DNA of 64,000 nt. Source: Pseudomonas brassicacearum. Lineage in GTDB: Bacteria > Pseudomonadota > Gammaproteobacteria > Pseudomonadales > Pseudomonadaceae. The notes below the pieces were generated by a model. That model saw nothing but the letters and a program-made list of their open reading frames with translations. It was not told the origin of the DNA and searched no databases. The position numbers were made by a program, and so were the translations under genes. Shown here piece after piece: positions 44,996 through 53,521 of the stretch (the stretch's first letter is position 1; the number at the start of each line of letters is the position of its first letter). The stretch covers positions 2,321,430 through 2,385,429 of the forward strand of contig NZ_CP007410.1 in assembly GCF_000585995.1 (NCBI RefSeq), read 5' to 3'.

Positions 44996-47362
44996 TTAGA
45001 AGGTCTGCCCCATGGAAAACTGAAACACCTGTGTATCCGCGTTTTCAGGTGTGCGCACTGGAAAGGCCAGGTTGGCACTCAACGGTCCCAGCGGACTGTA
45101 CCAAGTCACCCCAACCCCGACTGAACTGGCCATCTGGTCGAGGTCGACCCCGTCGCAACCCTGGGTGGTGCTCAGGTAACACTTGTTGGAGTACACGCTG
45201 CCGACGTCCCAGAAGACCGAGGTGCGCACGGATTTGTTGTCTTTGATGAACGGCATCGGAAACAGGTATTCCACGCCGCCAGTGATGAGGATGTTGCCGC
45301 CCAGTGATTCGGTGTCCCGGTCGGAATAATACTGCTGTCCTTCACTGGCGTAGGTGCCGGTGGCCGGGGTGCTGTGGGGGCCGAGGGTGCCGCTTTCGAA
45401 GCCACGCACCGAGCCCTCGCCACCGGCGGTGTAGTTCTCGTAGAACGGCAGGCCGTCGGTCGAGCCGTAGCTGTTGCCATAACCGAGCTTGGTATGGAAA
45501 CGCAGTGAGGTGGCGTCGGTGACCGGCACAAAGGTCTGCCCGGTGTAGTCGAGCTTGTAGAAGCTCAGGTCGCTGCCCGGCACAGTCATCATCAGGTTGA
45601 GGTTTTGCGAGTGGCCGCGGCTCGCCAGCACGCCGCGGTTCAGGGTCGATTCCGACCAGCCGATAGTGGCCTTGAGGTTGGTGAACTCGCTGCCTTCACG
45701 TTGGATAAAGTCGTAGATCTCATCAGAGCTGTAGGTGCCTGCTTCGATGCTGTCATGTTGCGCCGTCACGCCGAAGCTCAAGCGTGAGGTTTCATTGATC
45801 GGGTAGCCCACTGTGGTCCCGGCACCAAAGCTATTGATGGAGTAGTACGAATTGTCGTCATCGTAGTACTCGTTGTAGTCGGTGGCGCTGTAGAACGCGT
45901 TGTAGCCCAGGCTCACGCCGTCTGGCGTGAAATAGGGGTCGGTAAAGCCGATGTTGTACTTGCTTTGATAAGACGAGCGGGTCAGGCCCAGGCTGGCATA
46001 GTTGCCAGTGCCGAGGAAGTTGTTCTGGGTGATCGAGCCGCCTAGGATCAGGCCGGAGCTCTGGGAGAAGCCGACGCTGGCGGTGATCGAGCCGGAGGCT
46101 TGCTCTTGGACGCTGTAGTTCACATCGACCTGGTCATCGATGCCCGGTACTGCCGGGGTCTCGACGTTGACTTCCTTGAAGAAGCCCAGGCGTTCCAGGC
46201 GGGTCTTGGACTGGTCGATCAGGTAAGTCGATGCCCAGCCACCTTCCATCTGGCGCATTTCACGGCGCAGCACTTCGTCCTCGGTCTTGGTATTTCCCCG
46301 GAAGTTGATACGGTTGACGTAGGCACGCTTGCCCGGATCCACGGCGAAGATGATGTCGACGCTATGGTCTTCAGTGTGTGGGGTTGGCACGCCGTTGACG
46401 TTGGCGAAGGTGTAGCCCTCGTTACCCAGGCGACGGGTGATCAAGTCCGAGGTCGTGGTCATGACTTTGCGCGAGAACACTTGGCCCTTCTGCACCAACA
46501 ACAGTGACTTGATCTGCTCTTCAGGCACTTTCAGGTCACCGCTGAGCTTGACGTCGCGAACGGTGTATTTCTCGCCTTCAGTGATGTTGACGGTGATGTA
46601 GACGTGCTTCTTGTCCGGGGTGATGGACACCTGGGTCGAAGCGATGTCCATGTTGATGTAGCCGCGGTCCAGGTAGTAGGAACGCAAGCGCTCCAGGTCA
46701 CCGGAGAGTTTTTCACGGGCGTACTTGTCGTCGTTCTTGAAGAATGACAGCCAGTTGGTGGTCTTGAGGGTGAATTGATCGATCAGCTCCTCATCGGGGA
46801 AAACTGTGCTGCCGACCACGTTGATGTGCTGGATGGCCGCGACAGTGCCTTCATCTATCTTGATTTTCAGGCCCACACGGTTACGGGGCTGCGCGATGAC
46901 TTCGGCATCGACCGTGGCCGAGTAGCGCCCCTGGGCGACGTATTGACGCTGCAGCTCGTTACGCACACCTTCGAGGGTCGCGCGCTGGAAGATCTCGCCT
47001 TCGGCCAGGCCGGATTGCTTGAGGCCTTTCATCAGGTCTTCGGTGGAGATCGCCTTGTTGCCTTCGATCTCGATACTGGCCACTGACGGGCGCTCCACGA
47101 CGGTGATGACCAGGACATCACCGTCGTGCCCCAGTTGGATATCCTGGAAGAAACCGGTCTTGAACAATGCGCGGGTGGACTCCACCAGGCGCCGCTCATC
47201 GGCGTCATCCCCCACGTTCAAGGGCAAGGCCCCGAATACGCTGCCGGCGGAAACACGCTGAAGACCGTTGATACGTATGTCGGAAATTTTGAAGCCTTGA
47301 GCGTGTGCAAGTGTGGCATTGAGCAGCAGTGCAGCCGAGCAGAGCAGGCGCGAAAATTTCAT
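44996..47362 (-). CDS. BamA-like outer-membrane assembly protein (second copy outside the essential locus)
   Basis: A 788-residue Omp85 protein. A signal peptide (MKFSRLLCSAALLLNATLAHAQG) is followed by about five POTRA domains (starting FKISDIRINGLQRVSAGSVFGALPLNVGD) and a 16-strand barrel with the loop-6 motif SVRGFESGTLGP and a terminal Phe (QFSMGQTF). It has BamA-length and all domains. The normal bamA lies between rseP and skp; neither is here, so this looks like a paralogue. It is divergent from a CpxRA-type system with a CpxR-like box in between. Confidence 0.88.
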   Translation of the reverse strand: MKFSRLLCSAALLLNATLAHAQGFKISDIRINGLQRVSAGSVFGALPLNVGDDADERRLVESTRALFKTGFFQDIQLGHDGDVLVITVVERPSVASIEIEGNKAISTEDLMKGLKQSGLAEGEIFQRATLEGVRNELQRQYVAQGRYSATVDAEVIAQPRNRVGLKIKIDEGTVAAIQHINVVGSTVFPDEELIDQFTLKTTNWLSFFKNDDKYAREKLSGDLERLRSYYLDRGYINMDIASTQVSITPDKKHVYITVNITEGEKYTVRDVKLSGDLKVPEEQIKSLLLVQKGQVFSRKVMTTTSDLITRRLGNEGYTFANVNGVPTPHTEDHSVDIIFAVDPGKRAYVNRINFRGNTKTEDEVLRREMRQMEGGWASTYLIDQSKTRLERLGFFKEVNVETPAVPGIDDQVDVNYSVQEQASGSITASVGFSQSSGLILGGSITQNNFLGTGNYASLGLTRSSYQSKYNIGFTDPYFTPDGVSLGYNAFYSATDYNEYYDDDNSYYSINSFGAGTTVGYPINETSRLSFGVTAQHDSIEAGTYSSDEIYDFIQREGSEFTNLKATIGWSESTLNRGVLASRGHSQNLNLMMTVPGSDLSFYKLDYTGQTFVPVTDATSLRFHTKLGYGNSYGSTDGLPFYENYTAGGEGSVRGFESGTLGPHSTPATGTYASEGQQYYSDRDTESLGGNILITGGVEYLFPMPFIKDNKSVRTSVFWDVGSVYSNKCYLSTTQGCDGVDLDQMASSVGVGVTWYSPLGPLSANLAFPVRTPENADTQVFQFSMGQTF

Positions 47363-47501
47363 CAAGATCTTTATCCAGGACACATCGACAGGCAGCGTAG
47401 GCGGGCGCGGATATCTCACAGCGAGACGAGTAGCCGCGCAGCGAGCCGGCTGGTGGAAGTGCAGCATAAAAGCTCGGTGCGTTTGGTGCGGTTAACCCAG
47501 T

Positions 47502-47516
47502 GTCAAGTTAGGTAAA
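47502..47516 (+). promoter_or_regulatory. CpxR-box-like direct repeat
   Basis: GTCAA-GTTAG-GTAAA fits the CpxR consensus GTAAA-N5-GTAAA with one mismatch. It lies 71 bases before cpxR and about 140 bases before the divergent BamA-like start, where it could serve either gene. Single weak sites of this kind can occur by chance. Confidence 0.5.
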
Positions 47517-47586
47517 GGTTGGCTCACGGCGATGACGCTGTGCCATGCAAGGGCGATAATGCAGCCCCTCCACTCAAGAGCGTCCC

Positions 47587-48273
47587 ATGATCCGCGTATT
47601 GCTTGTCGACGATGACCAGGAACTGACCGGAATGCTCAGCCAATACCTGGAGCGTGAAGGTTTTGAGGCGACGGCCGTGCATACCGGCGAGGAGGGCGAG
47701 GTCCAGGCGCTGTCCGGTCGCTACAGCATCGTGGTGTTGGATGTGATGTTGCCCGGGTTGTCGGGCATCGAAGTGCTCAGGCGCATTCGGGCGGTGAATC
47801 AGGTGCCGGTGGTGTTGCTCACGGCCCGTGGCGACAACATCGACAAGATCACCGGTCTGGAGCTGGGTGCCGATGATTATGTGCCCAAGCCCAGCTCGCC
47901 GGGGGAGCTGGTGGCGCGTCTGCGGGCCATCATGCGCCGGGTACAGCCGACGGATCAGCCCACCTGCGAAGTGATCAGGACCGGCCCGTTGGTCATGTGG
48001 CCCGGCAAGCGCCAGGCTCAATGGCATGGACGCGAACTGGCGGTGACCAGTACCGAATTCAGCTTGCTTGAAGAACTGGCCCGCTGTGCCGGGCAGGTAG
48101 TGAGTAAGCAGGATCTGTCCCTCAATGCCTTGGGGTGTCCCTTGACCCGTTACGACCGGCGCATCGACGTGCACATCAGCAGCATTCGCCACAAGCTGGG
48201 GCCACGCCCCGATACCAAAGCCTGGATTCAAAGCGTGCGCGGCCTTGGTTATTTGATGATCGCCGAACGATGA
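47587..48273 (+). CDS. cpxR: CpxR-type response regulator
   Basis: A 228-residue OmpR-family regulator. The receiver has the acidic pair in LLVDDDQELT, phospho-acceptor Asp52 in VVLDVMLPG and Lys in VPKPSSPGEL. The winged-helix output has QVVSKQDLSLNALGCPLTRYDRRIDVHISSIRHKL, closely parallel to E. coli CpxR. It controls envelope genes in response to membrane stress in known systems. The stop overlaps the sensor kinase ATG. Confidence 0.88.
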   Translation: MIRVLLVDDDQELTGMLSQYLEREGFEATAVHTGEEGEVQALSGRYSIVVLDVMLPGLSGIEVLRRIRAVNQVPVVLLTARGDNIDKITGLELGADDYVPKPSSPGELVARLRAIMRRVQPTDQPTCEVIRTGPLVMWPGKRQAQWHGRELAVTSTEFSLLEELARCAGQVVSKQDLSLNALGCPLTRYDRRIDVHISSIRHKLGPRPDTKAWIQSVRGLGYLMIAER

Positions 48274-49529
48274 AACCCAGCCGGCTGTTCTGGAAATTGT
48301 TCCTGGCGTTCTGGCTCTCTACCAGCTTGACGTTTTTGGTCGGTTTGGGCTTGCTGGTAATGGGCAGTGCCAAGCCTGGGGATCCTCATCTGGAAACCAT
48401 CCTGGCCAGTGAAGAACAGCTCCTGCGTCAGTTTGGTGTCGAGTCGGGTCGCCAACTCCTGGCGGTCTGGGAGCACCCTGATGACCAGGCCATTGGCGTA
48501 TATGACCGAGCCGGTCAACTGTTGGCCGGGGAGGCGATTGCGCAACCGGCCTATGAGCGAGCGGTCGTCGGCAAGGACGGAGTCACGTTGTCGCTCAAAT
48601 CTACCCATCCCCCGGGGCAGAAACGTGACAAAGGGCCGAGCCCCTGGACGCCTTTGATCATCGGCACGGTCATGAGTGCGCTGTTCAGCGGGTATATGGC
48701 GTTCTACCTGGCATGGCCGTTGGCGTATCTGCGGCGGGCCATGAGCGATGTGGCCCAAGGGCGCTTCGAAGCCCGGGTCAAGCCGATGATGGGCGCGCGC
48801 CGCGACGAAATCGTCGATCTGGCCGAGGACTGCGACCGAATGGCCAATCAGTTGAAACTGCTGGTAGAAGCCCAGCAACACCTGTTGCACGACATCTCCC
48901 ATGAATTGCGCTCGCCGTTGACGCGCATGCAAGCGGCGATCGGGCTGCTGCAGCAGGATCCGGCGCGCCTGGAAATGGTGGAACGCATCGATCGCGAATC
49001 GCTGCGCATGGATACGCTGATCGAGGCCTTGTTGACCCTGGCGCGTATGCAGGGACGGCCTGAGAGTATCGAGCGCGAGCCCATCGACATCACCGAATTG
49101 CTGTCGGTGATCGTCGAGGACGCGCAATTCGAAGCAGGAATGAAAGGTTGCCGCGTCAGCCTGCAGGCGTGTCCGGCATTTGTCAGCCATGTCAGCGGTG
49201 AGTTGTTGTACCGTTGCTTCGAGAACGTCATTCGAAACGCGGTGCGCCATACCCGGCCGAATACGACGGTGCTGGTCGTGGCTGAGGCGAACCCCGAGGC
49301 AGGCTGCCTGACGGTGCAGATTACCGATCAGGGGCCGGGGGTTGAGAACGAACGATTGCAGGGCATTTTCCATCCGTTCGAGCGTGGCCTGAACGAGGCC
49401 AGTACCGGTTTCGGCCTGGGCCTGGCCATCGCTTCAAGGGCCGTGGAAATACATGGCGGCACGATCGTGGCGCGCAACGAGCCGACCGGCGGGCTGACCG
49501 TGGCAATCAGCTTGCCCCGTCGAGCGTGA
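48270..49529 (+). CDS. cpxA: CpxA-type sensor histidine kinase
   Basis: A 419-residue inner-membrane kinase. Two membrane helices (about 12-31 and 128-148) enclose a short periplasmic sensor with few residues compared with CpxA of E. coli. A HAMP linker (about 149-200) leads to the H box with His211 (LLHDISHELRSPLTRM), then N (ENVIRNAVRHT), G1 (DQGPGV) and G2 (GFGLGLAIA) boxes. It is coupled to cpxR by ATGA overlap. The signal is not known; a divergent BamA paralogue suggests envelope-protein stress. Confidence 0.86.
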   Translation: MKPSRLFWKLFLAFWLSTSLTFLVGLGLLVMGSAKPGDPHLETILASEEQLLRQFGVESGRQLLAVWEHPDDQAIGVYDRAGQLLAGEAIAQPAYERAVVGKDGVTLSLKSTHPPGQKRDKGPSPWTPLIIGTVMSALFSGYMAFYLAWPLAYLRRAMSDVAQGRFEARVKPMMGARRDEIVDLAEDCDRMANQLKLLVEAQQHLLHDISHELRSPLTRMQAAIGLLQQDPARLEMVERIDRESLRMDTLIEALLTLARMQGRPESIEREPIDITELLSVIVEDAQFEAGMKGCRVSLQACPAFVSHVSGELLYRCFENVIRNAVRHTRPNTTVLVVAEANPEAGCLTVQITDQGPGVENERLQGIFHPFERGLNEASTGFGLGLAIASRAVEIHGGTIVARNEPTGGLTVAISLPRRA

Positions 49530-49636
49530 TCTTTACACGATATTACATTGGCTTGACGGCTCTGTACGCCTCGCCTCAGTAGACTTCCCGCTCAAACTTA
49601 CTCAGCGTTTGCTGATGTTTTAGCGTGGAGGTGGTC

Positions 49637-50086
49637 ATGTTTCTGGTTCATAAGAAGGGCTTCGTTCCCGGCAAGAGAATGGTCGACGGTCTGGTGCCTT
49701 ATGACTTCTTCTGCGAAGACAATCCGGGCCTTAACCTGTTTGTCTTCACGGGCTCCGCCACTGCGGGCAAGGTGGTCGAGGAGCAGACACTTTGGGGGTT
49801 TACCCGCTTGGAGCGTTTTGAAGCACTGAGCGGCACCCTGGTATCGAACAAGAAGCATGCTGGCTGGTTCCAGAAGGTCAATGTGCTTACCGGCCCCGCC
49901 CACAACGGTACGCAAGGGGTGAAGTTCCAGCGGGTGCTGAAGATCATCAAGCACACTGATGCATCGGGCCGGACCGCCAGCAAGGCCGACTATGAGATCC
50001 AGACAGACGAAGGCGATACCTACTTCACCCGTCGGTCTGCTGGGGGCGACAGCGCGCAAACCGTTATCTATGCGGCAGAACAATAA
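49637..50086 (+). CDS. Protein of unknown function between two two-component systems
   Basis: A 149-residue protein beginning MFLVHKKGFVPGKRMVDGLVPYDFF, with GGAGG six bases before the ATG. It looks soluble and beta-rich (NLFVFTGSATAGKVVEEQTLWGF; GVKFQRVLKIIKHTD). No signal peptide, membrane segment or metal motif is visible. It follows cpxA by 107 bases and converges on baeR with a 21-base gap. Not recognised. Confidence 0.65.
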   Translation: MFLVHKKGFVPGKRMVDGLVPYDFFCEDNPGLNLFVFTGSATAGKVVEEQTLWGFTRLERFEALSGTLVSNKKHAGWFQKVNVLTGPAHNGTQGVKFQRVLKIIKHTDASGRTASKADYEIQTDEGDTYFTRRSAGGDSAQTVIYAAEQ

Positions 50087-50107
50087 GCTCGATTTCGAAG
50101 CGATGCT

Positions 50108-50791
50108 TCAGGATTCGCCGAGCTGAAACCGATAACCCACCCCATACAACGACTCGATCGGCTGGTCTCCTGGGCAAGCCTGTTCGAGCTTGCGCCGCAG
50201 ATTACGGATATGGCTGTCGACGGTACGATCAGTGACCACCCGATGATCGGAATAGATCCTGTCGAGCAACTGATCCCGGGAAAACACCCGCCCCGGGGAA
50301 CGGGCGAGGGTGCTGAGCAGACGCAGTTCCAGGGGGGTAAGGTCCAGTGCGATGCCATCGAGGGACGCCTGATACTGCTCTTCGTCAATGAGCAGGCGCG
50401 GCGTCGCAGAGGTCAGGAAATTCGGGCTGCGCCGCAGGATCGCCTTGACCCTGGCCACCACTTCGCGGGGGCTGAAGGGTTTGCAGATGTAGTCGTCGGC
50501 CCCCAGGTCCAACCCGAGCAGGCGATCCACTTCCTCGACGCGGGCGGTGATCATGATGATTGGTACGGCGCTAAAGCTCCGCAGCTCCCTGCACACGTGC
50601 AGGCCGTCGCACCCCGGCAGCATCAGGTCGAGCAGGATCAACCGAGGCTCGTTGGCACGCACCGCCGGCACGACTTGAAGCCCATTATCCAGACACTGGG
50701 TCACATAGCCGGCGGCGATCAGGTAGTCGCGCATCAACGCCGCCAGCTTGGGTTCGTCTTCGACGATCAGGATCGGGCTGTCGTTGGCCAT
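50108..50791 (-). CDS. baeR: BaeR-type response regulator
   Basis: A 227-residue OmpR-family regulator. Receiver: [18 protein letters not shown], Asp55 in [14 protein letters not shown], Lys in [15 protein letters not shown]. Output domain: [53 protein letters not shown], matching E. coli BaeR very closely. It follows the sensor gene by three bases. In known systems BaeR activates RND pumps, fitting the divergent pump here. Confidence 0.9.
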   Translation of the reverse strand: MANDSPILIVEDEPKLAALMRDYLIAAGYVTQCLDNGLQVVPAVRANEPRLILLDLMLPGCDGLHVCRELRSFSAVPIIMITARVEEVDRLLGLDLGADDYICKPFSPREVVARVKAILRRSPNFLTSATPRLLIDEEQYQASLDGIALDLTPLELRLLSTLARSPGRVFSRDQLLDRIYSDHRVVTDRTVDSHIRNLRRKLEQACPGDQPIESLYGVGYRFQLGES

Positions 50792-50794
50792 GGT

Positions 50795-52180
50795 TCAGGC
50801 GTTCCTTGGCAGGCGCAGGGTCAGCCAAAGGCCGCCCAATGGCGAGTGATCGGCACTGAGACTGCCGCCATGGGCCAGGGCGATGCTGTGGCAAATGGCG
50901 AGCCCCAGGCCGGCGCCGCCGCTGGCGCGATTACGTGAGGTTTCGCCGCGGTAGAAACGCTCGAACAACCGCGGCAATTGGTCCGTCTCGACCCCGGGGC
51001 CGGAATCAAGGAAGTCGACGCGCACGATGTCGCCCTCGCTGGCGGCACGCACGCGCAGCACACCGCTTTCATCGGTGTAGCGCACGGCATTTTCCAGCAG
51101 ATTGCCGAACAGTTGCTGCAAACGCTTGGGGTCGGCCTCGACCCGTAGCGGTGATGTCGGCAACTCCAGCTCTAACCGCAAGTGCCGGGCGTTGCAACGC
51201 TCCTGGAACATTGCCGCGCAGCCGTCCAGCAGTTCGTTGAGATCGCATTCGCGCTTGCGGTAAGTCAGCGCACCCACGTCGGCCAGGGACAATTCATACA
51301 GGTCATCCACCAGTTTGCTGAGCATGCCGACTTCGTTTTGCAGCGATTTCATCGAGGATTGATCGAGGGTACGTACGCCGTCTTCGATGGCTTCCAGTTC
51401 ACCGCGCAGCACTGACAACGGGGTGCGCAGTTCATGGGACACATCGGCCATGAACTCCCGGCGCATTTTTTCATTGCGCTCCAGGGTATACGCCAGTTGA
51501 TTGAAGTCACGGGCTAACTGGCCGACTTCGTCATTGGAAGACACCGATACCCGGTTGTTGTATTCCCCGGCGGCCAACCGGTGCGTGGCGGCCGCCACCC
51601 GCTTGACCGGGTCGAGTAGGGTGCGGGCGATCCACCAGGCGATCAGCATCGCCAACAGCAGCGAGAACACGCCCACGGCCAGGCTGGTGCGCACCAGGTA
51701 CTGGCGAAAGCGTTCGCCCCCGGCTTCGGTCACGTTCTGGAACGGGGTCACCGCCAACCAGCCGACGGTTTTGCCGGCGACCTCGATCGGGCGCATCAGG
51801 GCGTCGTCGGCAATCGCCGAATAGCCCATCACCAGTTGCTTTTGTGGGTCCAGCAAGGCAATGCGAAACACCGCGCCGGTCAGGTCGGACATGGGCATGG
51901 GTGGCCGCTGAGGATCAGTGGCGTTTTCGCCCGGTTCCGGGCGCAGCAGCTCGAACCACCGATCCGGCTGGTTGCGCAGGAATTCCCAGTTGCCTTCGCG
52001 CTCGTAGGCGTTGGCCAGGCGCGGCAGTACCGGCGTCATGCGCACCAGGGCTTGTTCGTTGAGGTAGTCCAGGAAGCCTTTGCCGAAGCTCCAGCCGTTG
52101 GCCACGCCCATGCTCAGGATGACAAACAGCACGCTGGCCATTACGGCAATAAACAGCTTGGTGGAGATGCTCAGTTTCAT
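50795..52180 (-). CDS. baeS: BaeS-type sensor histidine kinase
   Basis: A 461-residue inner-membrane kinase. A first membrane helix (about 8-30), a periplasmic sensor (about 31-160), a second helix (about 163-185) and a HAMP domain are followed by the H box with His249 (MADVSHELRTPLSVLRGELEAIEDGVR), N box (LLENAVRYT) and G2 (GGAGLGLAICHSIALAHGG). The start MKLSISTKLFIAV is chosen by analogy with BaeS; an ATG 11 codons earlier is open. It forms an operon with baeR and is divergent from the RND pump. Confidence 0.88.
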   Translation of the reverse strand: MKLSISTKLFIAVMASVLFVILSMGVANGWSFGKGFLDYLNEQALVRMTPVLPRLANAYEREGNWEFLRNQPDRWFELLRPEPGENATDPQRPPMPMSDLTGAVFRIALLDPQKQLVMGYSAIADDALMRPIEVAGKTVGWLAVTPFQNVTEAGGERFRQYLVRTSLAVGVFSLLLAMLIAWWIARTLLDPVKRVAAATHRLAAGEYNNRVSVSSNDEVGQLARDFNQLAYTLERNEKMRREFMADVSHELRTPLSVLRGELEAIEDGVRTLDQSSMKSLQNEVGMLSKLVDDLYELSLADVGALTYRKRECDLNELLDGCAAMFQERCNARHLRLELELPTSPLRVEADPKRLQQLFGNLLENAVRYTDESGVLRVRAASEGDIVRVDFLDSGPGVETDQLPRLFERFYRGETSRNRASGGAGLGLAICHSIALAHGGSLSADHSPLGGLWLTLRLPRNA

Positions 52181-52229
52181 AGGCTCGGGCAGGTCGAGGA
52201 ATGGCCCATCCATTTAGGCCCTGGTGCGA

Positions 52230-52259
52230 TGAAGATTCAAGGGCGGCGGACAATCTTCA
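52230..52259. promoter_or_regulatory. Inverted repeat in the baeS/RND-pump intergenic region
   Basis: TGAAGATT (52230-52237) and AATCTTCA (52252-52259) are perfect inverted copies 14 bases apart, in the 145-base divergent promoter region. It is a candidate site for BaeR or another regulator; OmpR-family sites are more often direct repeats, so this is uncertain. Confidence 0.4.
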
Positions 52260-52325
52260 ATTTTCCTGCACATTTGCCTCGCAGTATGGCGCCTGGCTTG
52301 AACCATCCGTCTTGTAGAGGCATTT

Positions 52326-53519
52326 ATGTCGACCAAATTATTCGCCAAATCCCTGGTGACCGCCGCCTTCCTGGTGTCCTTGATCGTTTTGTTCCTGTTG
52401 GGCGGTTGCTCTGGCGAATCCGCCCCCGTCCAGGAACCGCCCAAGGTTTCAGTGATCACCGTACAGCCGCAAAGCCAGGCGCTGACCACGGAACTGGCCG
52501 GGCGGACCCAGGCGTTCATGGTTGCTGAAATTCGTCCGCAGGTCGGCGGTATCGTCCAGCAACGGCTGTTTGTCGAAGGGGCCGAGGTCAAGGCCGGGCA
52601 GGCGCTGTACCAACTGGACGCTTCCTCTTATAAGGCCGCGTTGGCTGAAGCACAGGCGAACCTCGCCAAGGCGCGAGCCACGTTGAAGTCGGCGCAGGCC
52701 ACCGCCAAGCGTGACGCACAGTTGGCGAAGATCGATGCCATCAGCCAGCAGGACAACGAAGATGCCCAGGCCAGCTTGTTGACCGCCGAAGCGGAACTGC
52801 AAGTGGCCCAGGCCGATGTCGACACCGCGCGCATCAACCTGGCGTATACCCGCATCAGCTCGCCGGTCAGCGGGCGCATCGAAACCTCGACGGTCACGCC
52901 TGGCGCGCTGGTGGTCGCCAACCAGGACAGCGCACTGACCACGGTGCAGCAGCTGGACCCGATGTATGTCGACGTCACCCAATCGACCACCGAGCTGTTG
53001 CGCCTCAAGCGCGACCTGGCCAGCGGTGCGTTGCAGAGTAATAGCGAAGGCGAGGCGCGGATCCGCCTCAAGCTCGATGACGGCACCACCTACGCCCAGG
53101 AAGGTCGCTTGAAATTCAGTGGGGTCAGCGTCAATGAGGGCACCGGCACCGTGACCTTGCGGGCGCAAATCGCCAACCCGGACCGGCTGTTGCTGCCGGG
53201 CATGTACGTGCGGGCGGTGCTGGAACAGGCTCGGGACGATAAAGCCATCCTGATTCCACAGAAGGCGGTGACCCGCAGCGCCAGTGGCGCGACCTCGGTG
53301 CTGGTGGTGGTCAATGGCAAGGTCGAGCAGCGCGTGCTGACTATCGACCGCGCCGTGGACAACCAGTGGTGGGTCACGGCTGGGCTGAACGCGGGAGACC
53401 AGGTGATTGTCGAGGGCGGGCAGAAAGTCCGGGTCGGTGACTCCGTCGTGGCGCAGAACGCCGGCACGCGCAGCCGTACGCAGACAGCAACGCCTGTTGC
53501 CATTGCGCAGGAGGGTTGA
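52326..53519 (+). CDS. RND-pump membrane fusion lipoprotein (AcrA/MexA family)
   Basis: A 397-residue periplasmic adaptor with a lipoprotein signal ending LLGGC (Cys about residue 29). Lipoyl half-motifs ([59 protein letters not shown]), a helical hairpin (about 95-165) and the barrel and membrane-proximal domains ([28 protein letters not shown]) are in order. First gene of a complete three-gene tripartite pump. Divergent from baeSR, its likely regulator. Confidence 0.92.
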   Translation: MSTKLFAKSLVTAAFLVSLIVLFLLGGCSGESAPVQEPPKVSVITVQPQSQALTTELAGRTQAFMVAEIRPQVGGIVQQRLFVEGAEVKAGQALYQLDASSYKAALAEAQANLAKARATLKSAQATAKRDAQLAKIDAISQQDNEDAQASLLTAEAELQVAQADVDTARINLAYTRISSPVSGRIETSTVTPGALVVANQDSALTTVQQLDPMYVDVTQSTTELLRLKRDLASGALQSNSEGEARIRLKLDDGTTYAQEGRLKFSGVSVNEGTGTVTLRAQIANPDRLLLPGMYVRAVLEQARDDKAILIPQKAVTRSASGATSVLVVVNGKVEQRVLTIDRAVDNQWWVTAGLNAGDQVIVEGGQKVRVGDSVVAQNAGTRSRTQTATPVAIAQEG

Positions 53520-53521
53520 GC

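Noticed and set aside
44605..45078. 157-residue version of the small orphan at 44605
   Set aside because: The first 70 residues overlap the BamA-like gene, lack family character and have no better ribosome-binding site than the start at 44868.
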